DNA from: Rariglobus sp.
Lineage (GTDB): Bacteria > Verrucomicrobiota > Verrucomicrobiia > Opitutales > Opitutaceae
Length of the DNA: 64,000 nt
Assembly: GCA_029266495.1 (NCBI GenBank)
Contig: JAQSWS010000018.1
Span: 26,722-90,721 of the forward strand
Reading direction: 5' to 3'
Part shown: positions 17,009-25,800 of the stretch, piece by piece
How the letters are laid out: the number at the start of each line of letters is the position of its first letter
How positions within the stretch are numbered: the first letter of the stretch is position 1
Position numbers and translations under genes: made by a program
The notes under the pieces: generated by a model
Database searches by the model: none
Seen by the model: the letters and a program-made list of their open reading frames with translations, nothing else
What the model was told of the DNA's origin: nothing

Positions 17009-18066
17009 AAACGTTTCCGTTTATTGTTCTGCTGATCGCATGCGGCCTTACTGTCGTGCGCGGCGCCGAGTTATCGCCAGACGATTCCCGGGTGCGCTAC
17101 CTCGGACGCTTCGACCGCACTGATGCAGCCGGGCCGCGTTGCGCCTGGACCGCCAGTTCGGTCACGGTTGCCATCAGCGGCGGCTCGTTGAGCGTGAAGC
17201 TCAAGGACGGCGGGAAAAACGTTTGGCAGGTCATCGTCAATGGCCAGCCGGCCGGAGTGCTCGCGCTTCAGGCGGGCGAGCAGACTTATCCGGTCGTGAC
17301 GGGACTCCCCGCCGGCCGCCATGTCGTGGAGCTGTTCAAACGCACCGAGGCCCAGCAGGGCGTCACGCAGGTGCTGGGCTTCCAACTCGAGGGCGGCGAG
17401 GTGCGGGCGCCGGAGCCTGCGCGCAAGCGGCGCATCGAGGTGATCGGCGACTCTATCAGCTGCGGTTACGGCAACGAGGCGCCGGGCAAGGAACACAATT
17501 TCTCGGCTGCGACCGAAAACGGCTGGCTTGCCTACGGTGCCGTGGCGGCGCGCGCGGTGAACGCCGACTACGTGTGCGTTGCGTGGTCCGGAAAGAAGCT
17601 GTGGCCCAACAACAGCATCATCGACTATTACGACCGCGTGCTGCCGGAGCCAGGCGCAAAGAAGTGGGATTTCGCCACCTGGGCGCCTGACGTGGTGATC
17701 ATCAATCTGGGCACCAATGATTTTCGCGGGAAAACCAATCCCGACGAAGCCGGATGGGTTGCTGCCTACGTTGAATTCATAAAACGGATACGCGCGACCT
17801 ATCCGAAGGCATCGATCTACTGCGCGCTCGGGACCATGCTCAGCAACTGGCCCGAAGACCGCAGGCCGCGGGCGACGATCCTCGGGTATTTCCAGAAAGT
17901 CATCGATCAAACCAACGCGGCAGGTGGACCGCCGGTCCGGTTCATCGATTTCGGCGTGCAGAAAGCCGAGCACGGCTATGGCGCCAACTGGCACCCCAGC
18001 GTGAAGACTCATGAACTCATGGCTACGAAACTGACCGGCGTGCTGAAAACGGACCTCGGTTGGTGA
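17005..18066 (+). CDS. Secreted CE2-type SGNH acetylesterase
   Basis: 353 aa with a signal peptide (MKTFPFIVLLIACGLTVVRGAE). It has the two-domain CE2 architecture: an N-terminal jelly-roll domain (RYLGRFDRTDAAGPRCAW to about residue 135) and a C-terminal SGNH hydrolase. Motifs: IEVIGDSISCGYGNE (catalytic Ser), NLGTNDF (block III Asn) and GYGANWHPSVKTH (catalytic His). CE2 enzymes remove acetyl groups from xylan or glucomannan oligosaccharides; plant xyloglucan is also O-acetylated, so it fits the GH74 neighbours. Coupled to the YdjC gene by an ATGA overlap. Confidence 0.87.
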   Translation: MKTFPFIVLLIACGLTVVRGAELSPDDSRVRYLGRFDRTDAAGPRCAWTASSVTVAISGGSLSVKLKDGGKNVWQVIVNGQPAGVLALQAGEQTYPVVTGLPAGRHVVELFKRTEAQQGVTQVLGFQLEGGEVRAPEPARKRRIEVIGDSISCGYGNEAPGKEHNFSAATENGWLAYGAVAARAVNADYVCVAWSGKKLWPNNSIIDYYDRVLPEPGAKKWDFATWAPDVVIINLGTNDFRGKTNPDEAGWVAAYVEFIKRIRATYPKASIYCALGTMLSNWPEDRRPRATILGYFQKVIDQTNAAGGPPVRFIDFGVQKAEHGYGANWHPSVKTHELMATKLTGVLKTDLGW

Positions 18067-18124
18067 GATTGAAGATGAGCACCAATCGCGCCCCGACTCG
18101 ATCGGAGTTGGGCGGAAAATCTCC

Positions 18125-20080
18125 ATGATGTCCGTCCAGCAATTACCGGCGAACGACGCGGCGCAACCGGCGGCCAAGACCTGGCATTGCGGCACGCTGA
18201 CCTACACGAAGGCGGGGATCATCACGCTGTTCACCTTCCTGCTGTTCGGGAGTTTCTCGTTCAACCTGATGATGACGGTGGTGCCGAGCATCCTGCCGCT
18301 GAAACTCAAGAGTCTGGGAGCTTCCGACGTTTTGATCGGCATGCTGCTCACCAGCATTTTTCCGATGTTCGGCTTGGTGATCTCGCCGTATCTGAGTTTC
18401 AAGAGCGACTACCTGAGAACGCGGTGGGGCCGCCGCAAGCCGTTCTTTGTTTTCACGCTGCCGTTTGTCACGCTGAGCATCCTGCTGCTGGCGTTTTCCG
18501 AGGACATCGCGCGCCTTCTGCAAGGCTCGGGGTTTCTGGAAAATCTTTCGCCGACGGCGGCGGTGATCGGCGTGATGAGCGTGTGCATTGTGGCGTTCCA
18601 GTTTGCCGACGTGGTGATCGCCTCGGTCTACAACTACATCTTCAACGACACGGTGCCGGTGGCGCTGACCGGGCGCTTTTTCGGTCTCATGCAGATGGTC
18701 GGGGCGGCGAAGGGCTTCCTCTACAATTATTTCATCTTCAAATACGCCGAGAGCCACATGAAGGAGATCTTCATCGTCACGGCGCTGGTGTATTTCGTGG
18801 GGATCGGGCTGCTGTGCGTCTTTGTGAAGGAAGGCGAATATCCGCCCGTCACCGAAAAGGAGAAGGTCAACACGCGGGGTTTCTCAGGGTTCAAGACGTT
18901 CTTCCGTGAGAGCTTTTCCCATAAGTTTTATTGGACGAAATTCGTCTATTCGATGTCGCCCGCGTTCGGTGCGGCACTCTGGCCGTTCAACCTTTTTTAT
19001 TACAAGGAAATGGGTCTGCCGCTGGATTACATCGGCAAGGCGGCGGCGGTCACCTCGCTGGCGGGCATGATCGCGGCTTACTTTGCCTCCGTCTACATCG
19101 ACCGCTGGCATCCGCTGCGTATCCTTGCGTATTCAGGTGTGTTCGCCGCCACGCTTTCGGTGGCCAACTGGATCTGGCTTTTCGTGACGGTGCCTCCGCT
19201 GGCGTTCTTTTGGCTGAACATGCTGGGCGGAGGATTGATCGGTGTCTTTCACAGCGCGCTGTGCACGGTGGCCGCCGTGCCATTCGACATGCGTCTGCAG
19301 CCCAAGTCGCGTTACGGACAATTCTGTTCCGCGCAGTCCATCGTGACGAACATCTGCAAGATGATCGCGGGCGCGGCGGCGGGTTATTTTTTCTATTTCA
19401 TCAAGACGCAGTTTTTCCCGGGATCGGACTATGCCTACCGGTTCAATTTCGTGTGGTCGGCGGCGGCCAGCATCGTGATGGGTTTCGTGATCTGCAGTCT
19501 CTACCGCCAGTGGCAGGCACTCGGCGGCGACCGGGGATTCAATCCGCCGGCACCTTGGGAGGAGAAGGGCTACGAGGAGATGGAACGGCCCTCGTTCGTG
19601 GGCACGCAGGTTCGCTGGCTCAACCATGCGTTGGGCATGACGAATGTCATGATGTTCAGCACGGTGGCCTTCATGATTTGGGTGACCTACTGGCTGTGGC
19701 ACATCGACTGGACCACGACCTTCGAGGTATATCTGTTCGCGCTGATTCCGGTCTCGGTGCTGCTCTATCTCTGGTGGGTGAAAATTGAGCGTGCGATCAA
19801 GGCCGACGTGGTCCGTTGTGCGGCGGGCGAGCCGGTCAAAGACGGCATTCCGCATCACGGCATCTTTTTTGTGAAAGCCTGCGTGCTGCTGCTCGGCATG
19901 CCGGTGAAGATCGGACTGATGGTCGTGGCGATCCGCGAAGGACTGCACACCGGCGTGATTGTCTTCGGCATCGGCGCGCAGATTGCCGACCTCGGCGTGA
20001 TCCTGGCGGTGCTGATCCTGCGCCGGCTGGAGCGCGGCAACGATCCGATGCTGGACTATGACGGCCGAAAGGCGGTCTAA
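18125..20080 (+). CDS. MFS sugar transporter, likely oligosaccharide importer
   Basis: 651 aa with about 12 or more hydrophobic helices. It begins with GTLTYTKAGIITLFTFLLFGSF, and the loop 2-3 signature is SFKSDYLRTRWGRRKPFF. It belongs to the same subfamily as the MFS protein encoded at 43622-45028 (shared GTLTYT...LF.LL.G.FS start and SYKSDRHRGPRGRRIPF loop) but has extra C-terminal length. It is the last gene of the operon and the probable import route for the oligosaccharides made by the GH74 enzymes. The 58-bp leader contains an imperfect hairpin (18089-18114, CGCCC/GGGCG and ACTC/GAGT pairing). Start could be 18125 or 18128. Confidence 0.85.
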   Translation: MMSVQQLPANDAAQPAAKTWHCGTLTYTKAGIITLFTFLLFGSFSFNLMMTVVPSILPLKLKSLGASDVLIGMLLTSIFPMFGLVISPYLSFKSDYLRTRWGRRKPFFVFTLPFVTLSILLLAFSEDIARLLQGSGFLENLSPTAAVIGVMSVCIVAFQFADVVIASVYNYIFNDTVPVALTGRFFGLMQMVGAAKGFLYNYFIFKYAESHMKEIFIVTALVYFVGIGLLCVFVKEGEYPPVTEKEKVNTRGFSGFKTFFRESFSHKFYWTKFVYSMSPAFGAALWPFNLFYYKEMGLPLDYIGKAAAVTSLAGMIAAYFASVYIDRWHPLRILAYSGVFAATLSVANWIWLFVTVPPLAFFWLNMLGGGLIGVFHSALCTVAAVPFDMRLQPKSRYGQFCSAQSIVTNICKMIAGAAAGYFFYFIKTQFFPGSDYAYRFNFVWSAAASIVMGFVICSLYRQWQALGGDRGFNPPAPWEEKGYEEMERPSFVGTQVRWLNHALGMTNVMMFSTVAFMIWVTYWLWHIDWTTTFEVYLFALIPVSVLLYLWWVKIERAIKADVVRCAAGEPVKDGIPHHGIFFVKACVLLLGMPVKIGLMVVAIREGLHTGVIVFGIGAQIADLGVILAVLILRRLERGNDPMLDYDGRKAV

Positions 20081-20201
20081 GCCGGGCCTCTTCGGTTGAG
20101 CGAGCGTGGCGTCGCGCAGGCCGGTCTGCTTGATTCGGATACCACGCTTGGCACTGAAGTGCATGGCCCTATGCAAAATACTGCGCGGAGGCGAATGGCT
20201 G

Positions 20202-20235
20202 AAAAAAAGAAACCGCAGCCGGTGAGGGCTGCGGT
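20202..20235 (-). terminator. Rho-independent terminator of the PEP-CTERM gene
   Basis: Perfect 10-bp stem AACCGCAGCC/GGCTGCGGTT (20211-20220 with 20226-20235) with loop GGTGA. The minus-strand transcript then reads a T-rich stretch (20202-20209). It lies 57 bp past the PEP-CTERM stop. The remaining 20081-20200 holds nothing recognisable. Confidence 0.85.
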
Positions 20236-20291
20236 TCGCGGTGTCGAGGAAGTGGCCAGGGAATAACATTCCCGTCGCCGTGCGACGGACG

Positions 20292-21305
20292 TCAGCTCTT
20301 GCGGCGGGAAGCGCGGGTGGCGAGGGCGAGCGAGGCGAGTCCGAGCAATGCGGCGTAGGTCGAAGGCTCGGGGATGGTGCCGACGGTGATGGAGCCGATG
20401 CCGTTGGTGAAATAATCGCCAAAGCCCGCGGAGACGAGATCGGCATAGTCGTATTCACCTGCGGTCAATGTGGTGCCGGCGATGCTGAGGAGGCCGACGG
20501 TGATGTCCTGATCAAGAGTGACGATGATGGATGAAGCGTTGCCGGCATTGTTGGCCAACGTGAGGGCGCCGGTGGTCGTCCAGTCGAAGTCCGCGTCGAA
20601 GCGGCTCCAAGCGTCGAGGGTAACGCTGGTGTTGATGCCGAGGGAACCGGCGGTGGTGGCCTTGATGGTGGAGATCACGTCGGAGCTGTTGCTCACGGTG
20701 GCGGTGACGCCGTCCACCACCATGCTGGCCGAGCCGCCCGCCCGCCAAGTGCCGGCGAAGGTGTTGCCCGCATTGGAGAGAGTGAAGTCACCGTTGCGGA
20801 GAAAGTGCGCGGTCGCGCCAGTTCCGCCGCTGATCAACGTGGTGAAGGTGATGTTGCGCTTGTCTCCGGTCGTTGCATTGGTGCCGCTGGATTTTAAAAA
20901 GGTGGAGCCGGTGCCGAGCTGCATCGTTCCCGCGAGAGTATGAGTGGTCGTGCTTCTGGCGTTCACAATGAGGGACCCGGCGCTCGTGACGATGTTGGCG
21001 GTGTGGGTGGCGTTGACGCCGGTGGTGGTGCTCTGAAGGTTGAGCTGGCCTAAAAGGGACAAGGTTCCTCCGCCGAACGTGCTGCCGGTGGTGGCGTCCG
21101 TGCGGAGAACGTGACCGTTGGAGACGATGTAGGTATTGCCGCCAGTCGGAACTCCGGAGGGCGTCCAGGCCGCTGCGGTGTTCCAGGTGGTGCCTGAGTT
21201 GCTGTAGGTGAAGTCGTCGGCGGAGGCGGCGGTGGCCAGACAGAGTGCGACGAACGAGGATGTGAGAACGCCGGAGCGGAGGAGGAGCGGGGAACGAGTA
21301 TGCAT
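20292..21305 (-). CDS. PEP-CTERM anchored, beta-strand-rich surface protein
   Basis: 337 aa. A signal peptide (MHTRSPLLLRSGVLTSSFVALCLATAASA) leads to a Thr/Gly/Asn-rich repetitive beta body. The N-terminal part (WNTAAAWTPSGVPTGGNTYIV) looks like autotransporter-associated beta-strand repeats. It ends with the sorting signal IPEPSTYAALLGLASLALA plus a basic tail, for processing by an exosortase encoded elsewhere. Start 21305 is chosen at the signal peptide. A LacI-type operator copy lies 70 bp upstream, linking it to the xyloglucan locus. Ligand and function unknown. Confidence 0.87.
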   Translation of the reverse strand: MHTRSPLLLRSGVLTSSFVALCLATAASADDFTYSNSGTTWNTAAAWTPSGVPTGGNTYIVSNGHVLRTDATTGSTFGGGTLSLLGQLNLQSTTTGVNATHTANIVTSAGSLIVNARSTTTHTLAGTMQLGTGSTFLKSSGTNATTGDKRNITFTTLISGGTGATAHFLRNGDFTLSNAGNTFAGTWRAGGSASMVVDGVTATVSNSSDVISTIKATTAGSLGINTSVTLDAWSRFDADFDWTTTGALTLANNAGNASSIIVTLDQDITVGLLSIAGTTLTAGEYDYADLVSAGFGDYFTNGIGSITVGTIPEPSTYAALLGLASLALATRASRRKS

Positions 21306-21374
21306 AATAATAAACGGGTGGGGGGACGCTTCAGAAGTTAGGCATCCGCCTGATGCGAGGGGAGTCGTCGTTAA

Positions 21375-21388
21375 TGCATATTGATGCG
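21375..21388. promoter_or_regulatory. Operator site 2, upstream of the PEP-CTERM gene
   Basis: TGCATATTGATGCG is the reverse complement of the 14-mer at site 1 with one outer base changed. It lies in the short gap between the nucleoside hydrolase remnant and the PEP-CTERM start, at a normal promoter distance. Confidence 0.65.
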
Positions 21389-21421
21389 TTGGCGTGTTCG
21401 GATCCGCGTGAAAGACCCGGC

Positions 21422-22412
21422 TCAAGGCCGTATCGTCTTGTCGGAAGCCGGCAGCCCCGCCTTGGGTGGAGTCATCGCCAGCTCCTCGAAAAGCGCGGCG
21501 ATGCGAGGTGCGTCGGCAGGGTCGTTGAGTTCCGAGGTATAGCGGCGGTTGGGGGCGTCGGGTTCATCGCGCCAGGCATTGCGGCCGATCTGGTCGATGT
21601 GGTTCGAGCCTCGATCCACGACCTTGAAATACGGGTCGAAACCACGCACGGCCACCAGCACCGAGATGGAGTCAGCCGAGTGCCGGACGGCACCCACGTT
21701 GGCCTTTCCGAGGTAACTGCGATAGGCAAGACTCACCGGCCAGACTTGCGGATCAAGCTTCACGATCCTGCGACCGATGGACATCGATTCGGCGAACTCG
21801 CCGCCTCCGGTGTAGGTGAGCATCGTGGGCCAGCGGTCGTTCACCTCGCGCGTCGATTCGGGGTCGGTGCGAAAGTTGCCCCACTTGCCGTTGCCGGGTT
21901 TCGTCTCGGCGGGATAACGGCTGCCCATGCAGACGTAGTGCGCGACTTTGGCCGCGACCAGATCCGTCCCGGCAAGCGGACTGTTGGCATCGGGCTTCGT
22001 GTCCAGCAGCGCCGCAAGGTTAGTGAGGTCGCCGACGCTCACGATCGTCACATCGGGGCCTTTTCGTTTTGCCAGCAGGCGCCGGTAAAGCGCGGCCGCG
22101 TCGATCTTCTCGTGCTTTTCAAAAAAGTCTTGGGGGAACGCTTCGGAGACCTCCTGTGCAAAAAGGCTGTCCTGCCGAACACCGCGCTTGCCCGAAACCA
22201 GTCCGATCGGCAGGTCGGCGCGTCCGTAGTCCCGAGACCATCACGGCGAGCAGCTCGATTTCACCGCGGTCCGCCATGACATGAAGCTGTGCCAGGGCGG
22301 CCACATCATCGACGTCGGAATCCATATCGGTGTCGAAGATCACCGGCAGGGGGGCGGCAATCGCGCGCGCGGTCAGAAGAGAGGCAAGGAGGAGGCAGGA
22401 GAGTTTGATCAT
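21422..22412 (-). pseudogene. Secreted nucleoside hydrolase, frameshifted with small internal deletion
   Basis: The N-terminal part has a signal peptide (MIKLSCLLLASLLTARAIA) and the ribohydrolase metal motif PVIFDTDMDSDVDDVAALAQL. After LLAVMVS, near 22230-22236, the reading frame shifts and continues as DYGRADLPIGLVSGKRG through VTIVSVGDLTNLAALL and RTDPESTREVNDRW to the end. Family members carry about 15 more residues (around a WSAPC..AIN segment) between these two points. A deletion whose length is not a multiple of three therefore explains both the gap and the shift. Two operator copies precede it. An assembly error cannot be excluded. The ATG at 22433 is an alternative start. Confidence 0.75.
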
Positions 22413-22483
22413 GGGGTAACCCGGGGTGCTCATCGGCGAGGCATTGTCTTGCGGGGGGACGAAAGGCGCAAAGTCCCGGGCCG

Positions 22484-22497
22484 TGCATATTGATGCG
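22484..22497. promoter_or_regulatory. Operator site 3, upstream of the nucleoside hydrolase
   Basis: TGCATATTGATGCG, identical to site 2, 72 bp before the hydrolase ATG. Its centre is 68 bp from site 4, a spacing that would allow DNA looping by a LacI-type tetramer (inference). Confidence 0.65.
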
Positions 22498-22551
22498 GAG
22501 GCGTCCGTGGCGGGGCGTCGGTTTGAACGACGGGCGTTTTGGGGGAAACCC

Positions 22552-22565
22552 CGCATCAATATGCG
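22552..22565. promoter_or_regulatory. Operator site 4, upstream of the nucleoside hydrolase
   Basis: CGCATCAATATGCG, identical to site 1 by the lacI gene. It lies 140 bp before the hydrolase start and 256 bp before the Verru_Chthon-A gene on the other strand. Confidence 0.68.
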
Positions 22566-22820
22566 TGCGGATGGACTTTCGCCGGGTGGTTTCCGTGCCC
22601 ATGAATCGGATGCGATCCCCCGCATCCCTTCCGTCCCGTCAAGGCCCGCTCATTCGGACTTTGGCGGAGGCGACCTGCCACCTTTTGCTTTCATGATTTT
22701 ACGCTGCCTCCCTTCCTGTTTCGGTTTTTGGTTTTACGCCATTGTGATTCGCGACGGTCGATGCCAGCACAGACTGGCATATCGCCTGCGGCGGTTGACG
22801 TGAGTCGATCGCCCCTGCCC

Positions 22821-25800
22821 ATGAGCGCTCCTTCAGTTTTACCCCCGTTCGCAGCCCGGTCCCGATCGGGATTCGCCCTGCTCATCACGATCACGCTGCT
22901 GGCGTTTTTGGTGCTGCTGCTGGTATCGCTTGCTTCGCTCACGCGGGTGGAAACGCAGGTGGCGTCGAACAATCAACAGGTTGCCCAAGCCCGGCAGAAT
23001 GCACTGATGGCGCTGAACATCGCGCTCGGCGAGTTGCAGAAATACGCGGGCCCGGATCAGCGCACCACCGCGCGGTCCGACATGGACGCGGCGTTGGTCA
23101 ACACCTCCGTGAAAAGCGGACGCTGGGTCGGCGTTTACGGCAGCGGGGTTTCGGCAAATTACGCGGACGCCCCCTCGGTCGTCGCCGCCAAGATCGCGGC
23201 GGATGCGGCTTCCGGGCCGGACAACGGCTCGCAGGCGCGGTTGCTCAACTGGCTGGTGAGCGGCAACGAGGGCACGGCGTTTGATCCAGGTTCCGCCGTG
23301 GCCGCCGACGGACATATCACCGCGGCTCCTCCGTCGTTTGCTTTCACGCCTGCTGATCCCGTCGCCAACATTGCCGGCGGCGCTCCGACCGTGGCGGGGA
23401 ACGAAGCGCGTTTGCTGGTGGGCCCGGGCACGGTTGGCACGGCGGTCAATGATTACGTCGCAGCCCCCCTGGTGAATATCGAGGCCGCCGCCGGGCAGGT
23501 TCCCGGCCTGTCCGGTGCGGCAACCATCGGGCGTTACGCCTGGTGGGTGGGCGACGAAAACACCAAGGCGCGCATCAATCTGCCGCTGACCCAGGACACC
23601 GCGCGACTTCCCCAGGCGTTCGTCAACGCGTCGCGCGCGGCGGTCGAGTTGATGGATGGGGTGAACATCGAGGGTGCCGCCGCCACCGCCCCGGCCGACG
23701 CCGCAGCCCACCGCCTGACCAGTTATAATCCGGCCACCCCCGCGAGTGCGGATGCGATTCCCCGCTTACTGAACACAAATCAATTGGACATGTTGGGCAC
23801 GAACGCCGCGTCCGCGACCGCGCTCACCGCCGCGCGCAAATACCGGTTTCATGATCTCACGGCCGCGTCTTCGTCGGTTCTCTCGGATACGTATGCGGGC
23901 GGATTGAAAAAGGATTTGTCCGCGCTTCTGGCCACGGGTGCGGCCAGTCCCGCCGCCACGGACTTTCTTTTTGTTCCGGAACCCGAAGGGATATCACCCA
24001 TCACCACGCGGGCCAGCACCAACACCTATGGTGTGCCGACCTGGGGCTTGTTGCGCTCGTTTGCCACCACGAGGGTTCCGGCGGCGGCACGCATCAAGGA
24101 TCCCCGCCTGCCTTCCGACATTGAGACGGGTATCTCGCCTGTGCTCACGAATGCCTCCGTGGGATTCCAATACATGGCCGATGACAATGTCGTGGGCACG
24201 CCGATACGTCTGGCGCTGTTCCCTCTCGCGGTGCTTTGGAACCCCTACACGTTTACGCTGAAGGGGGCGAAATATGAATTCGGGGTGGTTCGACGTTATA
24301 CCGGACAACTGCAGTTGCAGGCGGTCCTCCCCGGTTCGACCGCAGAAAATCCCCGTGTAAGGATAAAGGAGACACGCAATTTCCAGCGTGGGGGCGGCTT
24401 GGTGACGGGTGGGGCGGCTCCGATCGGCGTGGATCCCGATGTGCCGGGTTCCGGTTACGCCGACGTCGAAGACGATACCGTGGGCACGACCGATCCCGCG
24501 AGCAACGCCTACGTGCGCTTCGTGATCGACGCAAGTGACGTGGATCTGGCTCCGGGCCAGAGCGTGGTATTCACGCTGCCTTACGGCAACCATACCTATT
24601 CCGCGCCGGACAGCGGGTCGCCGACCAATGAGCTCAGGCGCGGCCTGCGCACCATTACTTACGCGGCGATGCCCTCTGCCTGCAGCATTGGCCCCGATGA
24701 GCTCAATTATCGCGTGACGAGCAATGGCTCCGGCAACCTGACTTCCGCCCTTCCGCGCACGATGTTCTCGCCCGGCAATCTTAACGCCAACTTCACCGCC
24801 GGCGAGGTGGATGCCTACCTCGGCGCAGTCGCTGCCGTTGGTCCGGACGGTTTCGGGCTGGAGCCGGGCGGCAAAGGGATACCCAAGCCGTGGTATCAGT
24901 CGATCAGCCGTTCTGTCAGCGGAGGCAGCAGCACGTCCACGATCATGAAGGACGGAATTACCTTCCCTTCGGTCCCCACAAACGGACTCGAACCGCTTAT
25001 TGCGGTTCGAGTCCGTTTTTCCGGCAGTGCCACGCGTTGGATCGCCCAAAATAACCTGCGGGCTCCGTTGCAAACGCGGTTGCCGCTCGACGAAGGCGTC
25101 GTGCCGGGAATCGCCGGCGCCACGGTCGGAGGCAGCTGGCAAGGCTACACTGCCGCGGTGGGCTCCGACCTCGTCTCGTCGGGAGTATCTCTGGATGCGA
25201 ATACGGCGGTGAGCGACACGACTCTTTTCGAATATCTGCCCGACGACTTGCCGCTCATGTCGCTGGGGCAGTTGCAACATGCCAATCTCTCGAAAATCAG
25301 CACCTATCCATCCTATCCGCTGGGCAACAGTCTGGTTGATTATCATTTCCGGGATTCGGTTGATCCGGCGGGCCCGACCAATCCGCCCTATCTTGCGCAC
25401 GACTATATCGCCTCCTTGGTGCGCACCGATGGCAGGGTGCTGTCGTCCCCCACCAACTCCAATGCGCCGAGTCAGCTGATCACCGCCTATTACGACATGT
25501 CCTACCTGCTGAACCGCGCGTTGTGGGACCGTTACTTTGTGTCAACCGTGCCTCATGTCGGCACGGGCAAGATCTCGGATGTGCCGGGTTCCGTTCCTCC
25601 GATTCTGCCCAACGACCGGCGTGTGCGTCAGGCCGGCGCCCAAGACGCGGATTTGCTCGACGCCGACAAGGCTGCGGCCGGCCTGATGGCGGCGGGCGGC
25701 TTCAACATCAACTCCACCTCCGAGCAGGCGTGGCGCGCCGTCCTCGGTGGTATCAACCAGCTCGCTTATAATCCCGCCAACGGGTCGGGCGGGTCGGCGC

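Larger units (their letters stand above)
22413..22820. other. Intergenic region with two operators and a leader hairpin
   Basis: 408 bp between the divergent nucleoside hydrolase remnant and the Verru_Chthon-A gene. It holds operator sites 3 and 4. Close to the right-hand gene it also holds a perfect 7-bp hairpin, ATGCCAG-CACAGA-CTGGCAT (22761-22780), flanked by GCGA/TCGC, 40 nt before the ATG at 22821. No further gene or RNA is recognisable. Confidence 0.6.

Noticed and set aside
23570..23583. CGCATCAATCTGCC resembling the LacI operator
   Set aside because: It lies inside a coding sequence, the right arm is broken and no promoter follows.
25002..25018. tRNA gene suggested by GTTCGAGTC
   Set aside because: Only the T-arm consensus is present; no acceptor, D or anticodon arms can be formed around it.
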